From Trichomonas vaginalis G3 (Eukaryota; Parabasalia; Trichomonadida; Trichomonadidae): a DNA stretch of 64,000 nucleotides. The position numbers and the translations under genes are program-made. The stretch spans positions 26,924,556-26,988,555 of the forward strand of contig NC_067205.1 in NCBI RefSeq assembly GCF_026262505.1. Direction: 5' to 3'. Position 1 is the first letter of the stretch. Each line of letters opens with the position of its first letter. Positions 18,009 to 29,607 of this stretch are shown here, piece by piece. The notes below the pieces were generated by a model. The model had not been told where the DNA came from. It saw only the letters and a program-made list of their open reading frames with translations, and made no database searches.

Positions 18009-20503
18009 GAATACATTTACAATGTAAACTTCTCAAAATATACTTTTATCCAAGACGATCAAAAAAAAATCATTAATCATATGAAATTCGATGAATTCAT
18101 CTCTACACTTTCACAAGTTGAAGGTTTAATATGGGATCTTAATGATGAAACTCTTCTTGAATCCTCTGAACATCTAATCAGTATTATTAGAAATAATGAT
18201 TACTATATGAGGTATTGCAAATCCACCATCAAAAAATCCTTTTGTACTCGGTTTACACGGCAAAAATTATATTACAAATTAGTTGAATTATTATCTAACA
18301 CCTTCCAGAATCATTTCAACGGTTTTTCCAAAAAACTTGAGCAATATCAGAAAGATTACAAGGAAGAACCAATTCCACTTACACCCAATCAATCCATATG
18401 TTTACCAATTTTGAATAATTTTGCGGCTATCGGAGATGCCACTAAATTTTTTCACATGATCTCATTAAATCTGTGTTAACCGACAGATTCAACATTAGAA
18501 AAAGCAATCTTAGGAGGTAATGCAGATATTGTTGATTATATTAACGAATTATTCACAATTAAATTTGAATTGAATGATTTGCTAAAACTGTCAATAAAAT
18601 ATCATCAAAATCATATTGCCATGTCATATCTCAAGCCATCTTCTTTTAAAACCGATTTCGATTTTCTTTTTAATAACAATAATATACAATTCTTTCAGAA
18701 GATCTATAATAATGAAGCTTCTGACGTACTTTCTAATGACTCTTTCCAAACTATCATCTTTAATTCCATATTGGCAAATGATAAGGAATTATATGATGAT
18801 ATTTGTACTATATTTTCAGATCAAATAATTCAACTGGTAAATGATTCTCACTTTTTTCAAATTTCAAAATATGAAGATTTTTATAAATATCATCCTGATA
18901 CCATAAATGCAATTAACTTAGAAAATGTTTCTATCAATTTTGATTTATCTTTTTTCAAAAACTTATCCTTATTAACATTAAATAATTGCAATATTAAAAA
19001 TCTTAAAGATTTGCAATCGTTGGCTTATGTAAATTTAGCCCACAATATGATCGAAACAATTCACAACTGTAATTTCTCAAATACAGTTTACTTGGATTTA
19101 TCAAGTAACATTTTAACAGATTTAAACTTTATTCAATGTGCAACTAACATCTGTTATCTAGATTTATCATTCAATAATTTGACAATATCGATGAAAAATC
19201 TTTCTCATATGACAAATATTAAAGTTTTAAATCTCAGTCATACCAAATTAATATGGACGGAAGCTCAAAAATTTGAATCATTGGAGGAACTTTATGTTTC
19301 AAACTGCTGCCTTACATGTTTTCCTGACATTACATTGTTTCAAAATCCAAAAAAACTTGATGTCAGTCAAAATATGATTAAGGAATTTCCAATCAATTTT
19401 ACTGATCTTAGCAACTTAATTGAGCTAAATGTAAATAGCAATCAAATCTCAAATTTTTTAATATTAAAAGAAATGAATAATCTGAACAGAATTAGCTTCA
19501 AATCAAATCTTATTTGTGAGAATCAAATTTATATTCAACTCGATAGGAAATTCTCATCCAGTCAATACAATAATTCTGATCATGATCGATTTGATAAATT
19601 TAATTACTTTGAAAAAGAGGTTTTTCTATTAATTAGTCGTTGTGATATTAATCAATTAATACGTGAGTTTTGCACGAACTACGAAATATTAGATTTATTG
19701 TCATCTATATTTGTCAGTTACACATTTAGAAAACCTAAATATTTTTTGAATATCATGAAATGTTACTCAAAAATGCAAAATGTAGTGAATTTATATCCTC
19801 AAAGAGATCTAGACAAAAGATCCAAGTCTTTATTCAAATCATGTATGTATAATTGCAATGGTGAACTAACAACAGAAAAGGTTAAATTGCATTTTAGAGA
19901 AATCATTTCGTGGATATTTGATGGAGCGATGAAATTAACTTTTAACGAACTTCAAATTATGAAGGCTATTTTTTCGATGATGAAATTGAACTCAGCTCTT
20001 TTCCAAAAAATAAAATCATAAACTTTTCATTGAAGCATAAAGAATGTGGTAATATATTTAAAGCAACAATGTTTAGCGCTTTAGATTTTGCTTACATTGT
20101 AGAATCTCCTCACTGCATAGACAAAATATTGGAAATTTACAAGATTAGTAATCAATTGTTAACAATGTCGGAATATCAGAATCTCGCTGTTTTTGAAAAC
20201 CAATCATTCAGTATCGAAAAATATGATTCTATTTATACTTTGACACTGAATTCAAGAGAACGAGAAACTGTTATTGAACCACTTGTTAAATATTGCATGT
20301 TTTCAATTATTGGCGATTTACGAAACTGTTCAGGAGTTGATTTATTATATTATAGTGTGATTTACAATCTTCCTTCACTTGCCTCGGTTTTTGCAGATCA
20401 TATTGACGAAGTGAATCGAAAGTACAATATTAATTTAATACAAATAGCATCTAATGAAATGCCTCTTCTTTTATTTGCCGATTGTCAAAAAAATTTAGGT
20501 TGA
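18009..20503 (+). pseudogene. leucine-rich-repeat protein, nonsense- and frameshift-broken
   Basis: I take ATG 18009 (MEYIYNVNFSKYTFI) as start. An in-frame TAA at 18477-18479 interrupts the protein; the same frame resumes and runs to 20021. Residues from about 310 to 500 hold some ten leucine-rich repeats (LTLNNCNIKNLKDLQSL, YLDLSSNILTDLNFI, VLNLSHTKLIW, ELNVNSNQISNFLIL), 21-23 residues each. A one-base shift near 20005 leads to the C-terminal part up to 20503. That part flows by another shift at an A7 run directly into the transposase-like region. LRR domains bind proteins; no signal or membrane segment is seen. Confidence 0.75.
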
Positions 20504-22424
20504 CACCAGAGTATAAATTTCTATCTAATGAAACAGACATTCTCCGTCCCTTAGTCATTGAAGGAAAATTTTTGAATTACAATTCAGTTAAAACACCAGA
20601 TTTTAGCTCACATAAACCAATCCCATTATTTTTAGACGGCTGTAATTTATGGGGATTACCAGATATTTTAACCTTCCTTGATTATTTGCTACAAGGATTA
20701 AAACACAGCTGTAAAACAAATAAACTCAGATTGTATAATGATAAATATCATTATACATTAATTTTGAAATACGAAATTTTTGGAATTAATAACAAAAGCA
20801 ATTCACAAGTTGGAAAAGATAATCCAAAACCAAGACAATCCAACACTAACGTTGCCTTAAAGATAAAACTTGTGGATCAAAAATTCTCTGTTTTTAAAGT
20901 TTTGCAGTTTCAAAACATCCCAAATCTCTTTCCAACTACAGTTTATCGCCCAAGAATGCTGTGCCCTCAAAAAGATTTTATTAAATCGCATGATGAATTT
21001 GTATTTACATTTTTGAGTCAAACAATTCCAACATATAAATATTCAAAGTATATTTTATCCAGAATATTAAAAAGTGCTCGAGAAAAAGGATTAATCACTG
21101 ACGAAACTTATCAAAAATATTATAATAAAAATGAGAAACCTTATAGGAATTCTACTGAAATTTCCGATATTTTCAAGGAATTAGGCGGGAAAGTCTTTTA
21201 TCATTTAACAAAAATGGAAACAGGTTTGACATACGAAGGAAAGAACGTGGAGTGGATCCAGTGGGTCTGCAATGGGGCTATCAAAATTTTTTCAGAATTC
21301 CCTCTTTTTGAAATGGATGCTAGCTTTAAATTGAAACCATTTATTTACATAGATGTTCAATCAATTTATGGCAATATGGGTTTTCCAATTTCCATTTATA
21401 TTGGTCCCAGTGAAAATAGTTCTGCATATAGTGTAATAATTAAGAATTTGAATTATTGTTTTCATAGATCAGATTTGATTAAAAATAAGCAACTCTTATC
21501 TGATCATGGCAAAGGTATTATTTCAGTTTCGCAAAACATCATGCTAGATCAATTAGAATGCTATAGGCATTTCTTCAACAGATTGGGAGCCGATACAACC
21601 GTAATGCATTTGGCAAGTTTGGTAGTATATTCAAGCACTTATGCAGAATATATGAGTAGATTTAATGCCTTTGACCTTTTGTAAAGAAGATGAATCTTAA
21701 ACCTGGCAGAGAGCAGCATGGGAAGAGTTGAATAACTCCCCAAATGCATTAGGCATGGTTCAACCGTCCTCATAAAATAACATGCTCGAACCATACCGAG
21801 TCGTTTCACTCGGTCGTTAATAAGCGAATAAAGGAAAACGGTGCAACCACTTTAAGAGAAAAAGTTTCTATTTTGATGAATTATTCAAAAGAGAGATTAT
21901 TACATATTTTAAACCCACCAAATCATGCAATAATGGAAGAATATTACCGAGCCATGAAAATGAACATTCCACAAGGTCCATGCAAATGCACGAAAGAAAT
22001 GTTAAATTCAAGAAAAATGAAATTTGGGAAAGAACTCGTATGCAACCACCAAATTTTGAAATTTAAATTTGACGCACCAGAATTAGCAGGTCCCCCGCCG
22101 ATTGCAGGTTTAACAATTGATGATATAATTTCAAGCACCTTCATTGAACGCGAAATGAAAACTTCCACAATTACAGGAGAGTCATTCGAAAGAAAAAAAT
22201 ATCATAGAATAAATCAGGAAACATTCGAAAAACCAATTGAGTTTCCACAAGATGCTTCATCTTCTATGATAAGAGCATTAAGATGTATATTGAAGGAATT
22301 GTGTCATTTTAATAATGACGAAGCAATTAGTTTTTGTATTTCAACAAATCCAGATATTCCAAAGGATTTTGAAGGATTTAGGGAATACATGGACAATTTA
22401 CTGAGTGCATATAAAAATAAATAA
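20482..22424 (+). pseudogene. MULE-type transposase region, continuous with the LRR gene
   Basis: This starts out of frame with, but directly contiguous to, the LRR part. The RNase-H-like core is visible as FEMDASFKLKPFIYIDVQSIYG (first Asp) and LLSDHGKGI (second Asp, about 65 residues on), as in Mutator-like transposases. After a break at 21684 a C-terminal domain resumes (NHTESFHSVVNKRIKENG) and runs open to 22424. A CKCTKEM...CNH segment may bind metal. Host-type flanks lie on both sides and no terminal inverted repeats or target duplication were recognised, so it may be a domesticated or fragmentary copy. Confidence 0.65.
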
Positions 22425-22836
22425 TTTATAAATGTTTTGTATAAAATAAAAATATATGTTTTGATTAAGGTAGATGAAAAATTGAACGTTTTTTAAAAAG
22501 CTGTTGTTTGAGTGGAAAATTGAGAACCTCGATGTAAACTTTTTGACATTGTCTAAAACCTTGAAAGAACCAAAATTTTTTAGTGTCAATTACGATGAAA
22601 CAAAGGTAGTCCCACGAAGAATCTAAACGACAGATTTCCAAATAAATAAGATAAATAGAATCAGTAGGCTCCAAATATGAATGATATGATCTTAGTTTGA
22701 AAAGTTACTAAAAGAATAAAAAGATTTGTGAATTACGTTTTAATTTCCATAATTTTTATCAATTAATTATCACATTATGATTTACATATCAAATTTAATT
22801 TCAAATATAAGTAAATATCAATATTCATAATTTGAA
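22425..22836. other. AT-rich pre-insertion flank of M2
   Basis: No supported gene. The stretch runs to the target duplication TTTCAA at 22837-22842, whose second copy is at 60178-60183. This DNA and the DNA after 60183 were therefore neighbours before M2 inserted. Confidence 0.6.
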
Positions 22837-22842
22837 TTTCAA

Positions 22843-23262
22843 AGTAGTAGGATAGGAAGGGTTGTGTGACTTTTTTTGTTACATCTATATATAGACGAAG
22901 GTATATTTTCACAGCCTCTATACATAGATGATATAAAATTTTTTCTTACGTTTTTTAAGTCATGAATTCGTAAGAAAGCGCGACATTATTAAATAAATTA
23001 GTAATAAATATTATACACTCAAACCATACATAATGAAATAAAAAAAAAAAATAAAAAATTTTTTAAAAAATAAACACATTAAAAATTAACATTAATTTTA
23101 AAATAATTTATTTTATCTTTTATAAAAGAAGCTATATATAGATGATGTCAGATATTCCGCGATTAATTAAACATTGTTTAAATCCTGAATGGAATCAATG
23201 GAGTCATAATCAAAGACCTCATAAACGAGAGAGTAAAAGAAATTAGAAATAATTATTTTCAT
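22843..23262. repeat. M2 left TIR, shortened by two internal deletions
   Basis: The first 351 bp match the complement of 59825-60177 almost throughout. Beyond that the left arm continues to match the right arm in two pieces (about 23190-23230 and 23228-23262), with the DNA between them missing. Both deletion joints lie at short repeats shared by the ends of the deleted block (ATGGA and ACGAGAG). The original TIR was therefore probably about 890 bp and included the whole gene at 59283-59876. Confidence 0.85.
23142..23246 (+). pseudogene. deleted left-TIR copy of the M2 terminal gene
   Basis: It starts like the right-end gene (MMSDIPRLIKHCLNPEW), then jumps to NQWSHNQRPHKRE and ends in a short out-of-frame tail with TAG at 23244-23246, giving 34 codons. 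About 85 bp and over 350 bp of the parental gene are missing at the two joints. It is a relic, not an independent gene. Confidence 0.8.
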
Positions 23263-23363
23263 GAATGAAAGATTCACTACCATAATGAAATAAAAAATAA
23301 AAAAATAAACTTTAAAAATTCATGTCTTACATTTTTGAATAATTTATTTTTAATTCGTATGAA

Positions 23364-24469
23364 ATGAGCGTCAAGACTAACGACGTTAAAAAATTAGGAT
23401 TCACAAATGAGGAAATAAAGGATATATTAGATGAGATGTGTTATGAAGTTAGTAAATATTATTTAAGAAATTGTCAAAAATTTGCCGAGTTATTAAATGA
23501 TTTAGATTATGATGGAAAAATGAATAAAGATGATGTTATAAATTTCATATATCCCACATCTAAAAAGGGAAAAACTAAAGAACCTGATGTTTTCCCTGAA
23601 TATTATGAAGAACGGATTAAAGATGATGAATACGATGAAATTGAAAGACTGGAAAAAATAAGAGATGAAATAGATGAAAAAATTAAGGAATTAAGAGAAG
23701 TTGAAAAATATAATGAAAATGAAGTAGAGGGTTTAATGAATATCCCAGCTTCAGAATCAGCAGTTCAGAAATCTCATGAAGAAAGATATAAAAATTATGT
23801 CTCAGAATCAACACAAAATTTATTAGATGGCGAAATAGATGAAACACTTTCAGAAGAAGGTACTAAATTTATTCGTAAACATAAGTTACAATTTATTGAT
23901 AATGAAAATACCCTTGTATCTTACTTTCACCCCCTCTCGATTCTGAGAAATTCAAAAAAGCTCTTAAAAACGTGACATATGCAACTAATACGATTAAGAA
24001 AGAAGATCATGATATTTACACAAATTATTATTTAAATAAATGCACAGGTGTTGATAAAGTTTTTGATTTATTAGATAAAATATTAAAAGAAACCATTGGA
24101 ACATATAAAATTTTGTGTGATTGTGGTTTCATTATTGAAGATACCAATAATGTTTCATATGAAAGAACAGCACCGAAGGAAGACGAAGTTGAAAGGTCTA
24201 TACCATTCGTTATTAAGAATATAAAAGATATGAAAACGTATAAACATTATATTTATTCATTTATTTCAGAAAAAATGGAAGCAACCCATAAAACATCTTC
24301 TCATCATTTTATAGCTATTCATACATTCCTTTTCAAAGTTGTGAAATTAAATAAGACAGGAATTAGATTTAATGTATCCGGGTACGCATTCTTGAGTAAA
24401 TTAAAATGTATTCGTCACGTCGCAGATGATAAAAATTTATGTGTTCTTAATTCATTTTATGGGCTTTAA
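23364..24469 (+). pseudogene. M2 protein upstream of polymerase, one frameshift
   Basis: ATG 23364 opens a highly charged protein with a coiled-coil region (about 85-115). A shift near 23930 in an A-rich run joins it to a second part containing CDCGF and a His-rich stretch (THKTSSHHFIAIHTF), ending at DDKNLCVLNSFYGL. That last motif resembles the DNCFVYACIQAG region of the M3 polymerase N-terminal domain. This may therefore be the N-terminal part of the M2 polymerase, separated by a stop and a promoter-like spacer (24470-24508), or a separate gene. Confidence 0.45.
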
Positions 24470-24508
24470 AAAATAAACTTTATTTTTTAATTTTTTATTC
24501 TTACATAA

Positions 24509-27500
24509 ATGAACAAAAACGGAACCGCTAAAATGAATGATAATCAAATTAGAGCAGAAGGTAGAAGGTTATTTAAACGCTTCTATAACATTCCTGATGG
24601 TGTTAATCCTAAAACTCGTAGAAGTTATTTAAATGAAGCAATAGATTCATATGAAGGGTTTGACATTTCATCAGAAAGTGAGAGATTAGCGAGAATGTTA
24701 AATGTTAATATTGATTTCTATTATTGTGATCCTCAACCAGAAGACGTGGACATAAATAAGGTAGACTTTCCATTAGTGGATTCAATAATGATAGATCCAG
24801 AATTTGAAACAGTAAATATTTTATTAACACAGAGTCCATGTGGAAAACTTCACGCTGACAGAATAACAGACGTTGAAGCACTCACCGGCTATAGAGTTTG
24901 TCCATATTGTAAAGAAGAAGTTTATTCTATCCGTGATGATCCAGAAAGGAAAAAACCAAAGAAGATTTTTAAAGCATTGTGAGAAATGTAAAGAAAATAA
25001 TGGAAGATTAATTCAAGACGTTCAATTGCAAAAGACACAGCAACCATATGCGCCACATATTACGAAACAGAAGATATATCAGTGGTTATTAGCTCATAAT
25101 TTGCAGGAATATTATCAACCGACAAGATATTATATTACTTTTGACTTCGAAACATTAGAGACTAAAGAAGAATTACAACTTTCTGAGTGTGCAACTTTGA
25201 ACGCTTACTTAAAACCATTCATGGTATCATCAACGGTTAAATTAAACGATAAAACATATACGAGGAATTTTTGCTTAACTTCGAGTGATTCTTTTATTTC
25301 TGATTGGATTGAGTTTTTATTTTCAACCTGTTCATTAGTTGCTAAATCAAATATTGAACAATATGAAGAATTAATGAAGTCGCAAACGGACCAAACGGCG
25401 GGGACTTTGTCTCATACATTAAATGAAAAACAGAAGGAAGCATTTAAAGAACTTCTAGATGAGGAATTCAATAAAGTGAATATCATAGGTTTTAATTCGG
25501 GAAAGTTTGATTTAAATTTAATTCTTCGTGATTTAAACACTGCAAAATGGAAAATAAAATCAATGCTGGGTTCATCTTCACAATTTAAGCAAATCATTGT
25601 AAAGAAAACAAAACGTTCCATATGAATTGAGATTTATTGACATCAGAAATTATATAGCGGGTGGAACATTAGACCAATTCACTCAAGATTTCGGAAACAA
25701 TAAATCACGTGTTAAATCCTTTTTCCCTTATCAATTTATCACATGGGAGAATTACGAAGAAGAATTATATAAAGAGGAACCATTCACTCAAGATTCATTT
25801 TATTCAGCATTAACCCAAGAAACTATATCAGATAGTGATTATCAAATATATCTCAATGATGCTAAAAATTTTAAGAATAGATTAGAATATTTTATTCATT
25901 ATTGCAATAAAGATGTTGAAATTATGATTGACCCAATTGATAAAATTATTGAAGAAACATTTGTTTATAAAATTGACATGCTTCATAATCTTTCTTTATC
26001 ATCGAATGCTTCAATGATTCGTTACGCTTTAGCATATAAAGACTTTAATCCTAATGAAAAATATCCTGAGGAAGAGATAGAATCAAGTTTTGAATTAACG
26101 AAAAAGTATTGGAAATATAAAATTGAATCATATAAGAAACAAGATGAAAAAGCAGAAAGGGATACTAAAAATAATGTTTCAATGGATGATTTTCAATACT
26201 ATCACGATTTAATCCTTTCATCTAAATGCAAAATGTGTGGTAAAGCGTTTACATATGCAAATAAACCAACATTGGATAGAATCGATAATGAAAAACCACA
26301 TACCAAAGAAAATTGTCAGTTAATGTGTTGTTATTGCAATGTCGTAAAATCAAATAAAGATGAAGATGTTCAACGTTTAAGAATCAATTTAAGAAATTAT
26401 GCATTAAAAAAATAATTTACCAATGACTTTAGATTCAGTTGAAGCTTATCACATTCTCCGTAATGGAATTACTGGTGGTCTATCAAATGTTCAACATCGT
26501 GTTAATCTTAAAGGAATCACGCACATTAATAAACTTTCATATAATCCAGAAACTAAAACTGTATCAAATGAGGACACCACCAACATTATGACTCATTTCG
26601 TTGGTGTTGAATTTAATTCATTATATCCTTCATCATTTTCATCTAATCCTCATGATTTCATTCAATATACTGACCATAAAATGTATATGCCGGGAAGATT
26701 GAATGGTGTTATCATTTGTGATACAGCAACAAAGAAAGCAAAAGCACTGGGAATAATTAAGAAGAAAAATACTTTATTTGTGGCTGAAGTAAAGGGTCAC
26801 ATTGATGAAAAATACATTAATGATTACATAAACTTTTTACCGATAATAAGAAACTTAGATATTATCACAGATGAAAAAACAATTGGTAGTTTTTATAATT
26901 ACATGAAATCAAACAATCTACCAGTTGACCAGAAACAGAGGAAATTAACTCAGTTAACATCAACACACAACCAATATCAACCATTTTCTTCTTATTATCT
27001 TTGGTATCTAATAGACAGATTTCATTTTATCATCGATGATATTCAATCAATTTTAACATTTACGAAAAAACTTGTTTTAATGAATTTGCGAACGAATTTA
27101 TGAACGAAAGACAAAAGGCTGAATTAGAAGGAAATAAAGGAAAAAGTTTATTTTGCAAGATTTCACTTAATGGATCATATGGTTACGATGCAATGAATAC
27201 ACAAAAATTACGCAAAGACTAAAATAATGAATGCACAGAAGGCACGCGTTGCATGTATGTCAAATAAGTTTAAAAACATAAAGAAATAGGTGAAGATGCA
27301 TATCAAGTGATGCTTAAAGATAGATTTTATAGATGTGATACATGTTTACAAGAGGCATTCTTCACTTTAGATAATGCTAAATACTGTATTTGGTTTTCAT
27401 TTATGATTTTATGTATAAATGCATGAATGTTAATCGTTTTCATTTCATTGAAGGTGATACTGATTCATCTTATTGGGCAATCGCTGGCGACCCAAATCTT

Positions 27501-27978
27501 CCTAACACTCAAGCATTTCAAGCAATTGTTACCGATAAACAATTTTATGATAAAAACATTTTCAAATTCGCACCATTTGATTTCTTCTGTTTTGATGAGA
27601 AATTTAAACCTAAATTAAATAATAAAGCTGAAGAAAAAGCACATGAGAAGAAGTTATTGGGTTTAGCAATTGAGAAACAAGGTGATAACATGGTTGCTTT
27701 ATGTCCTAAATGTTATACATCATTCAACGGTTCAATTGATGGAAGTGATTTTAAAAAGATTGCACAAAAAATGAAGGGTGTTAGTTTAAGACAAAATAAG
27801 CAATTAACACCTAAAAAATATTTGGATATAATAAATGATAAAGTGATATTTGATGGTCAGAATATTAATTTACAACTTAAAAATGGGTCAATGACTCGCT
27901 TAACAATCGGTAAGACTGCATTAACAGGAGCACACTAAGGCTGTATGTTGTGAAAATGGATGTTGTATGCCATTTATT
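24509..27978 (+). pseudogene. M2 DNA polymerase B (protein-primed), multiply frameshifted
   Basis: Polymerase B motifs appear in order across frames: Exo I YYITFDFETLET, Exo II IIGFNSGKFDLNL, Exo III HYCNKDVEIM, motif A VGVEFNSLYPSS (Glu where Asp is usual), motif B CKISLNGSYGYD and motif C EGDTDSSYW. Shifts occur near 24960, 25620, 26410, 27100 and 27220. Between Exo III and motif A sits an HNH-like zinc module (CKMCGKAF ... LDRIDNEKPH ... CCYCN). An upstream box TTTTTATTCTTACATAA precedes ATG 24509. The enzyme would replicate the element; this copy should be dead. Confidence 0.85.
26206..26412 (+). other. HNH-like zinc module inside the M2 polymerase gene
   Basis: In frame after the exonuclease region, the sequence CKMCGKAF, LDRIDNEKPH, NCQLMCCYCNVVKSNK has the two CxxC pairs and DRID-H-N pattern of HNH/endonuclease-VII-like domains. 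The frame is lost in an A7 run just after it and regained at NNLPMTLDSVEAYHIL, the polymerase proper. Whether it was a fused domain or an inserted homing-endonuclease remnant cannot be decided. The M3 polymerase lacks it. Confidence 0.6.
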
Positions 27979-28096
27979 TAAAATTTTATTCTTAATGAAA
28001 TGCCACAGAAGAGACAAAAGGAACCGTTAATGATGGTTTTGATACTATGATTTCAAAGAGGCGGGCACCCTTAAACATTATTTTATTTTTATATAA

Positions 28097-29600
28097 ATGG
28101 ATAACACAGATTTAAAAATTTAATTGATGATTTAGTCTTATCAAAATTTTCTTAGTTATTATGATTTAAAAGCATATCTCCAAAATATGATAACAATATA
28201 ACGGGTGATGATATGGAATATTATTATCCATATTATAAAATGAAATTTTGAAATATCATGATAAAATAATTTCTAAAATTAAAGACAAAATTAAAAATAA
28301 TGAATATTCAAAGGGAAAAACTAAATCACAACTTAAACAGTTGAAAGATTTCAAAAATAAAGTATTAACAGAAGAAGATATTGAATGAATTATATAAATT
28401 ATATAATCCTGAGCCGCAAAAGCCAAAGGAACAAAAAAAAGGTGCAAAACGCCCAGGTTCTTCAGACCATAAATGATGCACAAGCTTTAATTTATGATTC
28501 ATTAGTTAAACCATATTCAGCCCGACTTTTTAAATGAAGATCAACTTTTGGAATTCATCCTTCAACACAAACTCGAAGCGGGAAAGTATATCAAACCTTT
28601 ATATACAGCATATTTAAAACAAATGAATAGAATACATCCAGAATTAATGAAGGAAGGAATGAAATCCAAAATCAAAGCAGATAAAATTAAACCACTTGCA
28701 ATACCAAAACCTCCAACGACAGTACCTCCTCCTCCTTCAGTTAATCCTTCATCATTCACTTTATTATATCCATTTCAAACATTAAAGAAGCAAAAAGATT
28801 TTAAAAAGGATTTCAAAATATTAAATAAACCAACTGACCCAAAAATTCAACCGTTAAAGGAAAAATTTAGTCGCCCTTCATTTGCTCCATATCCATATTC
28901 ATACGAAATCGATCATCTGGAATATTCAAAAGGAAACGTTACTTATTTATTTGCCATTAACATTAACACTAGATATTTATATTGCATTCCAGTGAAAGGG
29001 AAAACAAAACAGGAAACAAGAAGAGCTATTCAATACTTACTAGATCATGAAAGAGTAGATAATATCAGGGGTGATGGTGATAAAGGATTTCAGGCAGCTA
29101 TGGCTCATTATTTCCCACAAATTAATTTTTTCTTTTCATCCTCTCCATATACGTTTCATAATAAAATAGTTGATGCGGTAATGAGAACTCTTAGAGATGC
29201 GTTAGGGATTAATGGTCAGATATACTGGGATGGAAATCATGACTCCATCATACAACAGTTAGTATATTATTACAATAATACATGGCATAGAACTATAAAC
29301 ATGAAACCAGTGGAAATGAAAAATGATATTTCAAAAGAATGGGAATATATTAGAAAGCAAATGGAAAGGTTGAATGATGTTAAACGTGAACAAATTAATT
29401 CGGGGCTCATGAATTTTAAACAAGGGGATAAAGTTTTGATTCATCTCGATTATGGAAAAACTGATAAATCAATGACAAAAAGAAGACGAAGATTTGACAC
29501 AATAGCTGAATTTGTTAGATATATTAACGGCAATGCATTAGTTGAAGTTGACAATAAATTAATAGAAATTCGATTTATTTTATTACTCCATTATATTTAA
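28097..29600 (+). pseudogene. M2 integrase, frameshifted N-terminus
   Basis: A promoter-type box (ATTTTTATATAA) precedes ATG 28097. The first 450 bp need several shifts; from 28548 the frame is open. The catalytic core shows YSYEIDHLEY (first Asp), IRGDGDKGF (second Asp) and KIVDAVMRTLRD at the third position, where Asp replaces the Glu of typical DDE integrases. The C-terminal part has KQGDKVLIHLDYGK and a basic KRRRRF stretch like a DNA-binding beta-barrel. The mariner inserted 8 bp after its stop. A Pro-rich linker (PPTTVPPPPSV) precedes the core. Confidence 0.75.
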
Positions 29601-29607
29601 ATAATTA

